From JBGPHT01 sp041484525 (lineage in GTDB: Bacteria; Acidobacteriota; Terriglobia; Bryobacterales; Bryobacteraceae): DNA of 56,634 bases. Under the pieces are notes generated by a model that made no database searches, was not told where the DNA came from, and saw nothing but the letters and a program-made list of their open reading frames with translations. The stretch lies in contig JBGPHT010000033.1 of assembly GCA_041484525.1 (NCBI GenBank), positions 1 to 56,634 on the forward strand, read 5' to 3'. Each line of letters begins with the position of its first letter. The first letter of the stretch is position 1. Below, in pieces: positions 1 through 8,628 of the stretch. The position numbers were made by a program, and so were the translations under genes.

Positions 1-137
1 CCGATCACGTCGCGGAAAAAGTAGACCACTTGTTCCGGGCGCGACAGCCCGCTCAGATATCCGTGGATGACGATGCGGTCGAAGCAGTGGTATACAAAAA
101 CCAGCAGGCTGGAAAACAGCTTTGCGAAAAGTTCCAT
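1..137 (-). CDS. N-terminus of probable multicopy mobile-element-associated protein (partial)
   Basis: The gene starts with ATG at 137 and runs off the left edge after 45 codons without a stop. It begins MELFAKLF and contains VYHCFDRIVI and LSRPEQVVYFF. I recall this N-terminal pattern from a roughly 400-500 residue protein present in many copies in Acidobacteria and Proteobacteria, which suggests a mobile element, but I cannot name the family from 45 residues. The gene lies just downstream, on the same strand, of a small membrane gene that stops abruptly, which fits an insertion into that gene. Function is not known to me. Confidence 0.5.
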   Translation of the reverse strand, partial: MELFAKLFSSLLVFVYHCFDRIVIHGYLSGLSRPEQVVYFFRDVI

Positions 138-202
138 CGGTCGTCGGTCCTCCGAGTCTTGACAACTCGATCTTCGGCTAGACGACCGGTGGAATCAAAA
201 TT

Positions 203-376
203 TCAAATATGTTTGGCTAGAGCTGAACCAGCAAGGGCGGCCACAGCCATCTCCGTCGGAGTCTCGATCCGCGTGCCGAAGACCAGCGCTACCGCCGCCA
301 AGGGCGCCAGCACCAACGCCAGACCCGCTCCTACCTCGATCAGGGCAGTCACGATAAGCAGACGCCTGGTTTTCAT
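203..376 (-). pseudogene. Truncated small membrane protein
   Basis: The 57-residue frame starts at ATG 376 (MKTRRLLIV), preceded by GGGAG about 12 nt upstream. It has one clear hydrophobic helix (residues about 5-33), then a short polar stretch and the start of a second hydrophobic region that ends after ALAGSALAKHI. Family members I recall continue through further membrane helices at this point, so the gene appears cut off, probably by the element whose gene starts at 137. An alternative is a genuine short membrane protein. The role is unknown. Confidence 0.45.
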
Positions 377-554
377 GGAAACAGCAACTCCCACTGTGAA
401 CAGGTAAGAACCTTCACCACACGAGTTGCCCTTGTATCAGTTGACGTGACTCAGCGCTGCCGGATGTACTTTTTGACTCGGCAACAAGTAAGACCGCCTG
501 GCCGGAGAAAGCATCATCGTCATGGGGAGAATCGCGTAAGGTCGCGTCAGTGCC

Positions 555-2324
555 ATGAAACCAATTTCAAAGTATAGTCTGATCTTGAGCGGCGCAGCTC
601 TGGTCGTTCTGCTGCGGGTCTTTCCTGCGAAGGCGCAGCAGACTCGATCTGTCCCGGGCTCGCCGTCCGCCACCGAATCGCTGGACACGAGGTATCTCCC
701 GCCCCCGCCGCCACAGTTCGGCGGCGTCATCAACCTCAACGCCACTCAGTCGCAGCCTTGGTGGCCCCCGACCGTGACGCTACCTAAGGGCGCGCCCAAC
801 GTACTGCCGATCATGACCGACGACCAGGGCTACGGCGTATCCGGGACTTTTGGGGGCGTCATCCCGACGCCGGCCATGGACCGCATCGCGAAAGCGGGAT
901 TGCGCTACACACAGTTCCACTCCACCGCGCTCTGCTCGCCCACACGCGCGGCGCTGATCACCGGCCGCAACCATCACTCCGTGGGCTTCGGCGTGGTCTC
1001 GGAAATGTCCACTGGCTTCCCTGGCTACGGCTCCGTCATCGGTGTGGACAATGCCACCATCGGGACAATCCTGAAACAGAACGGCTATGCCACATCATGG
1101 TTTGGCAAAAGCCATAACACTCCCAGCTATCAATACAGCATGGCTGGACCTTTTGACCAGTGGCCCGTCGGGATGGGTTTCGAGTATTTCTATGGGTTCA
1201 TGGGGGGAGAGACCGACCAGTGGACGCGCTACCTATTCCGCAACACGACGCAAGTCTTCCCCTGGGTCGGGAAATCCGGCTACAACTTCACCACCGATCT
1301 GGCGGACGATGCCATTCAACACATGAACGATTTGAATGCGGCCGCGCCCGACAAACCATTCTTCATCTATTACGTTCCCGGCGGCACCCACTCGCCGCAC
1401 CAGCCCACCAGGGAGTGGATCGACAAGATGAAGGGCAAGTTCGACATGGGCTGGAACGAATTGCGCGAGCAGATTTTCGCGAATCAGAAGCGGCTCGGCG
1501 TGATTCCGGCGAATACCCAGCTCACGCCCTGGCCGAATAGCCTGCCGAAGTGGGATACGCTCCCCGCCGAGAACAAGAAGCTCTTTGCCCATCAGGCAGA
1601 AGTGTTTGGCGCCTACGCGGCTTACACTGACCATGAGATTGGCCGCGTGATCCAGGCCGTCGAGGACATGGGCAAACTCGACAACACGCTGATCATCTAC
1701 ATCAGCGGCGACAACGGCACCAGCGCGGAGGGTACGCTGGTCGGCACGCCGAACCAGATGACCGCCTACAACGGCATTCTCGATATCCCCATCGCCGACC
1801 AGATGAAGTCTTACGATGCGTGGGGCTCTGCCGAAACCTATCCGCACATGTCGGTGGCCTGGTCCTGGGCGTTCGACACGCCGTTCAAATGGACCAAGCA
1901 GGTGGCGTCATACTTCGGGGGTACGCGGCAGGGAATGGTCATCTCGTGGCCCGGCCACATCAAAGATACCGGCGGCGTCCGTACTCAGTTCCACCACATG
2001 ATCGACATCGTGCCGACCATCCTCGAAGCCACCGGCATACAGGCGCCGGTGATGGTCAACGGCATCGCGCAGAAGCCCATCGAGGGCGTGAGCATGGCTT
2101 ACACGTTCGACAGGGCGAACGCGAAGGCCCCATCCAGGCGCGGGACGCAATACTTCGAGATGTTTGGCATGCGCGCCATCTACCACGACGGCTGGATCGC
2201 CGCCACGCCGCCGCCCGCACCCGTCTGGCTCATGGGAACCACCAAGCTCCCCGAGGTGGTCAACGGCTACGAATGGGAGTTGTACAATGCTACGAGACCG
2301 GGTCGGACTCAAACATACGTGTAA
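555..2324 (+). pseudogene. Arylsulfatase (sulfatase family), C-terminally truncated
   Basis: This is an exported sulfatase of the alkaline-phosphatase superfamily, which hydrolyses sulfate esters. It opens with a signal peptide (residues 1-27). The N-terminal metal ligands are D89-D90 in TDDQGYG. The formylglycine signature is CSPTR with C127, followed by the TGRNHHSVGFG context. A later DNG motif supports the metal site. The frame runs to 589 residues and stops just after YEWELYNAT; in close relatives this is where a further 150-200 residues continue. The tail TRPGRTQTYV does not look like family sequence. A deletion or frameshift near 2295 is the likely cause. It could still fold, since the catalytic core is complete, but I treat it as a damaged gene. 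Confidence 0.8.
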
Positions 2325-2477
2325 TCGGACGCAAAGACTGTTCCGTATTGCTCACTTCTGGAGGGCTCGGGCGCCGTCGGGCGAGGCTGGAGGTAAGGGC
2401 ATTACCTTGCCCCAGGCTTACCTGATTTCGGCCGGGCCAGCCAGGAGGAGGCGGCGTTATACTGAGAAAAATCGTCC

Positions 2478-3131
2478 ATGACACCGAGAGCCAAGCCGGT
2501 TTTCAATCCCAAAAGCTTTCTGGCCAAGGCCGGTAAAGGCAAAACGCATACGGCCCACCCGAAGAACCAGAAGGTGTTCGCGCAAGGCGACACTGCCGAG
2601 GCTATCTTCTATATCCAGAAGGGGAAGGTCAAGCTCACAGTTGTCTCCAATCAGGGCAAGGAGGCGGTTATTGCGATCCTGGGTGTGGGGGACTTCTTTG
2701 GAGAGGGTTGCCTGGCAGGCCAACCACTGCGCATGTCGACCGTCACGACAATCTCCGAGTGCTCAATCGTGCGGATCGATAAGACGGACACGATCCGCGT
2801 CCTCCACGATGAGCCGGCCTTTTCCGAGATGTTCCTGCACTATCTGCTCTCCCGCAACATTCGAATTGAGGAGGACCTGGTGGAGCACCTCTTCAATTCG
2901 AGTGAGAAGAGGCTGGCGCGGGTCCTTCTCCTGCTGGCTAATTTCGGAAAGGAAGGCAAGCCCGAGACGGTGATTCCGAAGATCAGTCAGGAGACGCTGG
3001 CGGAGATCATCGGCACCACTCGATCGAGAGTCAGCTTTTTCATGAACAAGTTCCGCAAGCTCGGGTTCATCGCTTACAACGGGCACCTGGAAGTTCACAG
3101 CTCACTGTTGAATGTCGTGCTGCACGACTGA
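2478..3131 (+). CDS. Crp/Fnr-family transcriptional regulator
   Basis: A 217-residue regulator with an N-terminal cyclic-nucleotide-binding jelly roll (residues about 20-135; FAQGDTAEAIFYIQKGKVKL, then GDFFGEGCLAG) and a C-terminal winged helix (residues about 150-210). The recognition helix region is GTTRSRVSFFMNKFRKLG. No N-terminal cysteine cluster of the FNR type is visible, so an iron-sulfur sensor is unlikely. The ligand and regulon cannot be read from sequence. The start is the ATG at 2478, weakly preceded by GAGAAA. It stands alone between the damaged sulfatase and a convergent VOC gene; a 12-bp GC palindrome at 3165-3176 lies in the convergent gap. Confidence 0.9.
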   Translation: MTPRAKPVFNPKSFLAKAGKGKTHTAHPKNQKVFAQGDTAEAIFYIQKGKVKLTVVSNQGKEAVIAILGVGDFFGEGCLAGQPLRMSTVTTISECSIVRIDKTDTIRVLHDEPAFSEMFLHYLLSRNIRIEEDLVEHLFNSSEKRLARVLLLLANFGKEGKPETVIPKISQETLAEIIGTTRSRVSFFMNKFRKLGFIAYNGHLEVHSSLLNVVLHD

Positions 3132-3207
3132 CATCTGTTTTCTTTTTCCAGGGATTATCAGGCCGGCGCCGGCGCCATCTTGACCATAGTCCGGGTACGG
3201 CAGGGAC

Positions 3208-3579
3208 TCAATGCTGTGAGACGGAGAGGACGTTACCGTCGGGGTCTTTGAACCACGCTACCTTGCTGCCGTCGGGGGTTGTCCAGATGCCGCGTTCCTT
3301 GTCCTGGACGAAAGGGTATTTTTCAAGGGCGACACCCCGGTGGGTGAGCCAATCGACGATTGCTTCGATGTCCGGGACCTCCCAGCCGAGAACGGTGCCC
3401 TGGAACGGCGTGAAGCTCGGGGCCTTCGAAATGCGAATGTGGTGGCCACCCACTTTCATGACCAGCGCAAACCGATCGAGACTTACGAACTCGAAGCCGA
3501 GTTTCCCTTCATAGAAGGTCCTTGCCCCCTCGTAGTCCTTGGTGAGAATGAAGCCAACCATCTTGCCGGATGCGAGCAT
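3208..3579 (-). CDS. VOC-superfamily protein (glyoxalase/bleomycin-resistance fold)
   Basis: A 123-residue single-chain VOC protein. The beta-alpha-beta-beta-beta modules are visible: MVGFILTKDYEGARTFY (residues about 7-23), then GHHIRISK, and in the second half WEVPDIEAIVDWL and the closing KDPDGNVLSVSQH. VOC proteins are metal-dependent dioxygenases, isomerases, thiol transferases or binding proteins, and this sequence does not decide between them. It is transcribed divergently from an AraC regulator with a 55-nt gap containing a perfect palindrome, so it may be that regulator's target. The start is ATG 3579; ATG 3561 is possible because GGGAG lies too close to the first ATG. Confidence 0.85.
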   Translation of the reverse strand: MLASGKMVGFILTKDYEGARTFYEGKLGFEFVSLDRFALVMKVGGHHIRISKAPSFTPFQGTVLGWEVPDIEAIVDWLTHRGVALEKYPFVQDKERGIWTTPDGSKVAWFKDPDGNVLSVSQH

Positions 3580-3620
3580 GCTCCCAGAAGTATCACTTGC
3601 CGGCCCTGAATCTCTCGCGC

Positions 3621-3633
3621 TATTGTGACAATA
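3621..3633. promoter_or_regulatory. Perfect palindrome between divergent VOC and AraC genes
   Basis: TATTGT-G-ACAATA is a perfect 13-nt inverted repeat placed 1 nt before the AraC-family start codon and 41 nt upstream of the VOC start. The position suits an operator for autoregulation of the AraC protein and control of the VOC gene. This is inference; no binding data are available. Confidence 0.4.
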
Positions 3634-3634
3634 A

Positions 3635-4426
3635 ATGTCGCCAAAGTGTCGCAGTATCCTGATGGATGCGCGCGGTCGCGCGATGGGACAGATCGCCAGC
3701 GTGTCGTATGACTTCGAGGATGGGCACGTGATCCCGGAGCACTTCCACCCGGAGCACCAACTGGTCTACGCTTCGACGGGAGTGATGTCGGTGCATACGA
3801 GGCAGGGCGTATGGGTGGTGCCGCCGATGCGCGCGGTATGGATTCCAGCGAAAACGCCGCACCGGGTCGCGATGTCGGGGCGGGTGTCGATGAGGACTCT
3901 CTACTTTCTGCCGAAACTGGCGCGCGGCCTGCCAGCGAAGTGCCTCGTGATGAATGTATCTCCGCTGCTGCGAGAACTGATCCTACATGCGTGCCAGTTC
4001 AAGAGGTTGAACCGGAGGGCACCGGCGGAGAGGCGGCTTATCGAGATCATTATCGACCAACTGGAGGCGGTCCCCTCTATTCCTTTGCAGTTGCCGCATC
4101 CTTGCGATGCGCGAGCGGTCCGGGTGGTGCAGACACTCTCGGCGGATCCGGGAGATGCGCGGACGCTGGAGAAGCTCTGCAAAGATTGCGGGGCCAGTAA
4201 GAGAACGGTGGAGCGTATTTTCCGGCGGGAAACGAAAATGACCTTTCGGAAGTGGCGGCAGCAACTGCGGCTGCTGCGGTCGATGGAACTGCTGGCTTCG
4301 GGCGAGAAGGTGGCAGCGGCGGCGCTAGAGGCGGGGTACAGGAGCGCGAGCGCGTTTATCGCGATGTTCCGGCGGGAATTGGGGACGACGCCGCGGAAGT
4401 ACCTGGGGAATGGGAAGAGGGATTGA
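3635..4426 (+). CDS. AraC-family transcriptional regulator with cupin sensor domain
   Basis: A 263-residue regulator. Residues about 25-85 form a cupin-like sensor (HFHPEHQLVYAS, then VVPPMRAVWIPAKTPH). Residues about 150-258 hold the double helix-turn-helix: LEKLCKDCGASKRTVERIF, then the second HTH ending in AALEAGYRSASAFIAMFRR and the typical GTTPRKYL tail. The ligand is not identifiable. The start at 3635 is tentative; ATG 3662 (MDARGRAMG) also fits. It is divergent from the VOC gene with a shared palindrome between them, which suggests local control. Confidence 0.88.
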   Translation: MSPKCRSILMDARGRAMGQIASVSYDFEDGHVIPEHFHPEHQLVYASTGVMSVHTRQGVWVVPPMRAVWIPAKTPHRVAMSGRVSMRTLYFLPKLARGLPAKCLVMNVSPLLRELILHACQFKRLNRRAPAERRLIEIIIDQLEAVPSIPLQLPHPCDARAVRVVQTLSADPGDARTLEKLCKDCGASKRTVERIFRRETKMTFRKWRQQLRLLRSMELLASGEKVAAAALEAGYRSASAFIAMFRRELGTTPRKYLGNGKRD

Positions 4427-4554
4427 AGGCAGGTATCATGGTCCGCGTCCAACGATAGAGTAATTACCTGACTGCTCCCGAAACGCACAACGTAATATCA
4501 CATACTTACTGCTGTCTGGCACGGCATTTCGGCAGTGACACGAAGAGTTCGACT

Positions 4555-4619
4555 GTGACAGAATGTGCAGGCCCGAACGTTTTTCGTGACCTGTGAAACA
4601 AATCGAAGCGTTCTGTCAC
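4555..4619. promoter_or_regulatory. Inverted repeat GTGACAGAA...TTCTGTCAC upstream of protease cluster
   Basis: Two perfect 9-nt arms (4555-4563 and 4611-4619) are separated by 47 nt and end 41 nt before the first gene of the caspase/metzincin cluster. Further GTGAC words occur at 4535-4539 and 4586-4590. The half-site GTGACA is also the core of the palindrome in front of the AraC gene at 3621. A regulator-binding region or a long-stem RNA leader are both possible. Confidence 0.3.
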
Positions 4620-4660
4620 TCTATGGTCGATGGCCCTTGGGGCCCCAAAGGAGGAGGATC

Positions 4661-5356
4661 TTGAGCAAGAAAGCCGACGGGAAGTGGTGCTTTGCATGGC
4701 ATGCGAAGAAGAAGAGTGCCGGTGGTAAGGATCGTGCCGCGTTAGTGACGGCTGCACGGTGGAATTCAGGGGACACGATCACAGTGTCTTTCCTCGATGG
4801 CGATCCCGCAGTTCAAACCAGGGTCCGGGATGCTGCCTGTGGCTGGACAGTGCCAGGTTTGGCAAACCTTAGTTTGGATTTCCGCGGGGATACAAACGAT
4901 ACTCTGGTTCGGATCTCGTTTCAAAACCCCGGTTCGTGGTCGGTGATCGGAACTACTTGCCGCCAGATAACGGACACGACGCAGCCAACCATGAACTTCG
5001 GATGGCTGACAACCGAGTCTACCGACGCTGAGGTTCAGCGCGTTGTGCTGCATGAATTCGGCCATGCGCTGGGGCTCATCCACGAGCACCAGAACCCGGC
5101 GCAAGGAATCCAGTGGAACCGGGATGCTGTGATGCGAGACCTGTCCGGTCCTCCCAACAACTGGGACCTCGCGACCATCGAACATAATATGTTCGAGCCC
5201 TACGCTGCCGACGAGACCAACTTCACTGCAACGGACCCTGCGTCGATCATGATGTACCCGATCCCGGCGTCGTGGACTACGGATGGATTCAGCGTCGGGC
5301 TGAACTCCGCGCTATCCGACACCGACAAATGGTTTGTTAACGCCGAGTATCCTTGA
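4661..5356 (+). CDS. Cytosolic metzincin-type zinc metalloprotease (astacin-like), TTG start
   Basis: A 231-residue protease with no signal peptide or membrane segment. The zinc site is HEFGHALGLIHEH (residues 131-143), matching HExxHxxGxxHE, and the Met-turn is SIMMYP at about 195-200, so it belongs to the metzincins and is closest in pattern to astacins. Zinc is bound by H131, H135 and H141; E132 is the catalytic base. I chose the TTG at 4661 because a very strong ribosome site (AAAGGAGG, 4648-4655) sits 5 nt before it. An ATG at 4565 is in frame but has no such site, and its extra residues look non-coding. It is the first gene of a five-gene cluster and 45 nt upstream of a caspase-like gene. 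It is clearly homologous to the C-terminal domain of the 6450-8618 protein. Substrate unknown. Confidence 0.85.
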   Translation: MSKKADGKWCFAWHAKKKSAGGKDRAALVTAARWNSGDTITVSFLDGDPAVQTRVRDAACGWTVPGLANLSLDFRGDTNDTLVRISFQNPGSWSVIGTTCRQITDTTQPTMNFGWLTTESTDAEVQRVVLHEFGHALGLIHEHQNPAQGIQWNRDAVMRDLSGPPNNWDLATIEHNMFEPYAADETNFTATDPASIMMYPIPASWTTDGFSVGLNSALSDTDKWFVNAEYP

Positions 5357-5401
5357 GCGTTGTAGATCGACTCACGATCCTGCGGCGATCAGGAGGCGAA
5401 G

Positions 5402-6466
5402 ATGGCCAACGATGATTGGGCCGTAGTAGTCGGCGTGCGGCTCTATCCCGGTCTGGGGGACCTCGACGGTCCTGAGAATGACGCGCAACTGTTCTATGAC
5501 TGGCTGGTTGCTCCGCAGGGAGGTGCTGTTCCCAAGGAACAGATCGCGCTGATTCTATCGTCGAAGTTCGATCCCGCGGCTGTGGTTAACCGCGCCGAGC
5601 CTACAACCCTGCGCGTACAACAGGCGTTTGAAGATCTTCAGGACGTGGCCGACGCCAGCCAGGCGGCGGGACATGGACGGAAGGTCGGCAGGCGCCTCTA
5701 CATTTATCTGTCCGGGCACGGTTGCGCCCCGGGTGTGAACGATTCGGCGCTGTTGACCGCTAACGCGACAAGGCTGCGGCCGGGTTATCACATCCTCGGC
5801 AAGCTGTATGCGGACTGGTTCCTGCAGTCCAACTTCTTCAGCCAGGCGATCCTGTTTATGGATTGCTGCCGCGAAAACTATCCACAAGCGCCACCCAATG
5901 TCCCGCCGTGGATCGATATCACCGGCCCCTCGGCCTTGGACAAGACTCGCACCTTTTACGGGTTCGGGACCAAGTGGTCTCGCCTTTCGCGCGAGCGCGC
6001 GATGCCCGACGGCAAGGTACACGGCATTTTTACCTGGGCCCTTCTGGCCGGGTTGGGTGGCCAGGCGTGTGACCCCAACACCGGCGAGGTCACCGCGGCA
6101 ACCCTCGGCAATTACCTTTACAACCGCATGAAGTCGTTTCTCACGTCGGAGGAGTTGGCCGATCCCGATGTGCCTAAGGAACCCGATCTCCAATACGATG
6201 CGAATCCCAATAACCCGATCGTCTTCACAACCGTTGCGGTGCCGCAATACCCAGTCACGATCAATCTGCCTGCCGCCGTCGTCGGACAGCAGGTCCGGAT
6301 ACTGGGCGACAAGTTCCAGCCGGTGATGGCTGCTCCTGCCATCCCGCCGACTTGGCAGGTGCAACTCAAGCCTGGTACGTACCTCGCGCAGGTTCAGGCC
6401 TCGGGACTGCAAACGCCGGCTTTCGAAGTTGGCGGAGCGGAGGCGGTAAATGTCTCCTTCCAATAG
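5402..6466 (+). CDS. Caspase-like cysteine protease (peptidase C14 fold) with C-terminal beta domain
   Basis: A 354-residue protein beginning WAVVVGVRLYPGLGDLDGP, the first strand and loop of the caspase fold, followed by ENDAQLFYDWL. The catalytic histidine is H106 in IYLSGHG. The catalytic cysteine lies in FMDCCREN and is probably C156, following the D-x-C pattern (D154, C155, C156). Residues about 278-354 form a separate beta-rich domain resembling PEGA-type repeats (LKPGTYLAQVQASG). No signal peptide is seen. GAGG at 5394-5397 precedes the ATG. It follows the metzincin gene by 45 nt and overlaps the next gene by 17 nt, so expression is coupled. Bacterial caspase-like proteins often act as effectors or processing enzymes in conflict systems; the role here is inference. 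Confidence 0.88.
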   Translation: MANDDWAVVVGVRLYPGLGDLDGPENDAQLFYDWLVAPQGGAVPKEQIALILSSKFDPAAVVNRAEPTTLRVQQAFEDLQDVADASQAAGHGRKVGRRLYIYLSGHGCAPGVNDSALLTANATRLRPGYHILGKLYADWFLQSNFFSQAILFMDCCRENYPQAPPNVPPWIDITGPSALDKTRTFYGFGTKWSRLSRERAMPDGKVHGIFTWALLAGLGGQACDPNTGEVTAATLGNYLYNRMKSFLTSEELADPDVPKEPDLQYDANPNNPIVFTTVAVPQYPVTINLPAAVVGQQVRILGDKFQPVMAAPAIPPTWQVQLKPGTYLAQVQASGLQTPAFEVGGAEAVNVSFQ

Positions 6467-8618
6467 CACGATCGCGGCGTCTGAGACTTTGAGCCAATTC
6501 TCACTGGAGATTACGGCTGCCGACGCCGCCGCCGAGATCTTCGTAATGACCGGTGATTTCTTTTTGGTGGACCGCGGTGTCGGGCGATTGGTCACCAAGC
6601 CGCTCAGTCCGGGCATTTACAAGGTGAAGGCAAAGGTCAACGACCAGGTATGGGAGCAGCACGTCACACTTACTCAGCCGGGACAGAAGGTGACGATTCC
6701 ACTGTTCCAGTTCTCCTCCGCCGCGCCGCTTGCCGATACCGCAAAGACACACGAATACCAAGTGGCCGCTGCGGAATCGGAAAGCCGCAAGATTCATTAC
6801 CAACTCGGTCAGGGCAGTTGCATCTGTGTTTTTGTCCGCGAATGGAGAGGCAAGACTCCATCAGGTCCGCCACCTGCCACGCGTCCTCTGATGGGCCTCT
6901 CGCTTTGCGACGCTAGCGAGCAGGAGAAGGTGGCGTTCGAGACAACGGGCAAGGTCGACAACAGCGTACCCGACCCATGGGGCGCCTGCACGATCGCCGT
7001 GAACCCCGGTGTCTACATCCTGCGGCTCACGCTCCCGACTGGCGCTCGTTACGAGCGCACCATCGTGGCGGCCCCCGGATGGCAGACCCAGGTCTTCCTG
7101 CTGATGTCCGACTATGGCGCCGTGCGTTGCGCCGACCTCGTCAGAGGCTCCGTCTTGATGGCGCGCGGGCTCGGCTTCAGCAATGCCGATAGGAGTTTGC
7201 GACAGATCGAACTCGCCCGCATGGCCCTTGCCAATGAACGCAAGGTGCTGAAGGGCGAGACGCTCGAAATGCTGCACGGTAAATTCGATAACCCCATGCT
7301 GGGGATTCTCGGCGGCCATCTTCTGCTCCTTGACGTGTCTCCCGACCTGGCCCTCTTGAAGATAGTGGTGAACAACCTGAGGGGCGTGCTCAATTTCCAG
7401 CATCCCGATGTCGAGGCGCTCGCCCTCGCGGCAGGTATCGGGAGTCAGTACGTGTTTACGGTGCCTCCGATGCTGCGCCGGAGCTGGGCCCTCGTCGTGA
7501 ACGCCACTGCCGATCGACACGACCTTGTGCCTTCCGGTTGCCTCGCCGACCGTTCCGCGCGCAATCAGTGGGCCGTCGAGCCGTGGCTCGCTTGGGATAT
7601 GAGGGACGCAATCCCCGGCGCCGCCGATATCGCCGGAACCAAAGAGGACTTTAAGGTCGCCCTGCAGATGCGCGCCTTCGCCGCTCCGGCCCCGTCCTCG
7701 TCATCGTCCTCCGCCTCCGACTCTCCGTTCGAAGCGGTGCGGATGCTGCGCGCAAAGACTCCAAAGAGCCGGGACTTCTTGGCCGCTCCCGCGCCACCTT
7801 CGGCGACGGTAAGTGTTGACCCGAGTAAGATGGGCGACTTAGTGCGCTCACTGGGCGTTCCGCGTTCGACGTTGGAGGGTATGGTGCAACAGATGACCGT
7901 ATCCGGACCCGCGAAATCAGGCGCGCCGGCGGTTCGCACTGGTTGGTGTTTTGCCTGGCCCGTCGCGCCTCGTACCGTAGATGGCAAGGACAAAGCCGCG
8001 CTCGTGAAAGGATCGCGCTGGAACTCGGGAGACGCGATCAGCGTTTCCTTCCTCGACGGCGACGCAGCTTTGCAGGAACGAGTCAAGCAGGCCGCGCTCA
8101 TATGGACCGGACCAAAGCTAGCCAATCTTGCCTTCGACTTCCGCAAGGACACTAATGACACTCTGATCCGTATCTCGTTCCGCTACCCGGGCTCCTGGTC
8201 CTCCATCGGCACCACTTGCAAGCGACTAACCGGCAACACAAGGCCGACCATGAATTTCGGGTGGTTGACACCCCAGTCCACCGACGACGAGGTCCGCGGT
8301 GTCGTGCTGCATGAGTTCGGCCACGCGCTCGGCTTGATCCATGAGCATCAGAGTCCATCCGCGAGTGACATCAAGTGGAACCGCGACGCCATCATCCGCG
8401 ATCTCTCGGGACCGCCGAATAACTGGACGATCGACGATATCGAGCATAATATGTTCGAAGCGTTCGCCGCGAGCGAAACGAATTTCTCAGCATTGGATCC
8501 GTCCTCCATCATGATGTATCCGATTCCCCCACAGTGGACTCTGAACGGCTTCTCGGTTGGCCTGAACCAGAGCCTGTCCACCGTGGACCAGGAGTTTATT
8601 CGCTCACAGTATCCTTAG
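6450..8618 (+). CDS. Multidomain protein: beta-rich N-terminus plus C-terminal metzincin protease
   Basis: A 722-residue protein. Residues about 10-80 and 100-215 look like two beta-sandwich domains (LSPGIYKVKAKV; VNPGVYILRLTLPTG), resembling PEGA or carboxypeptidase-regulatory repeats. Residues about 220-410 are mostly helical with no family I recognise. Residues about 410-480 form a Ser/Ala/Pro-rich linker. Residues about 495-722 are a second copy of the metzincin encoded at 4661: zinc site HEFGHALGLIHEH at 621-633 and Met-turn SIMMYP near 686. The LSGPPNNW block is shared between copies. No signal peptide is visible, so the protease appears cytosolic. The start codon lies inside the upstream caspase gene (17-nt overlap). 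It probably arose by duplication of the metzincin gene and fusion to a sensor or scaffold region. Confidence 0.8.
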   Translation: MSPSNSTIAASETLSQFSLEITAADAAAEIFVMTGDFFLVDRGVGRLVTKPLSPGIYKVKAKVNDQVWEQHVTLTQPGQKVTIPLFQFSSAAPLADTAKTHEYQVAAAESESRKIHYQLGQGSCICVFVREWRGKTPSGPPPATRPLMGLSLCDASEQEKVAFETTGKVDNSVPDPWGACTIAVNPGVYILRLTLPTGARYERTIVAAPGWQTQVFLLMSDYGAVRCADLVRGSVLMARGLGFSNADRSLRQIELARMALANERKVLKGETLEMLHGKFDNPMLGILGGHLLLLDVSPDLALLKIVVNNLRGVLNFQHPDVEALALAAGIGSQYVFTVPPMLRRSWALVVNATADRHDLVPSGCLADRSARNQWAVEPWLAWDMRDAIPGAADIAGTKEDFKVALQMRAFAAPAPSSSSSSASDSPFEAVRMLRAKTPKSRDFLAAPAPPSATVSVDPSKMGDLVRSLGVPRSTLEGMVQQMTVSGPAKSGAPAVRTGWCFAWPVAPRTVDGKDKAALVKGSRWNSGDAISVSFLDGDAALQERVKQAALIWTGPKLANLAFDFRKDTNDTLIRISFRYPGSWSSIGTTCKRLTGNTRPTMNFGWLTPQSTDDEVRGVVLHEFGHALGLIHEHQSPSASDIKWNRDAIIRDLSGPPNNWTIDDIEHNMFEAFAASETNFSALDPSSIMMYPIPPQWTLNGFSVGLNQSLSTVDQEFIRSQYP

Positions 8619-8628
8619 TTGAGGCCCT

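Noticed and set aside
3165..3176. GGCGCCGGCGCC palindrome as a terminator
   Set aside because: No T-tract follows on either strand; it may be chance in GC-rich DNA.
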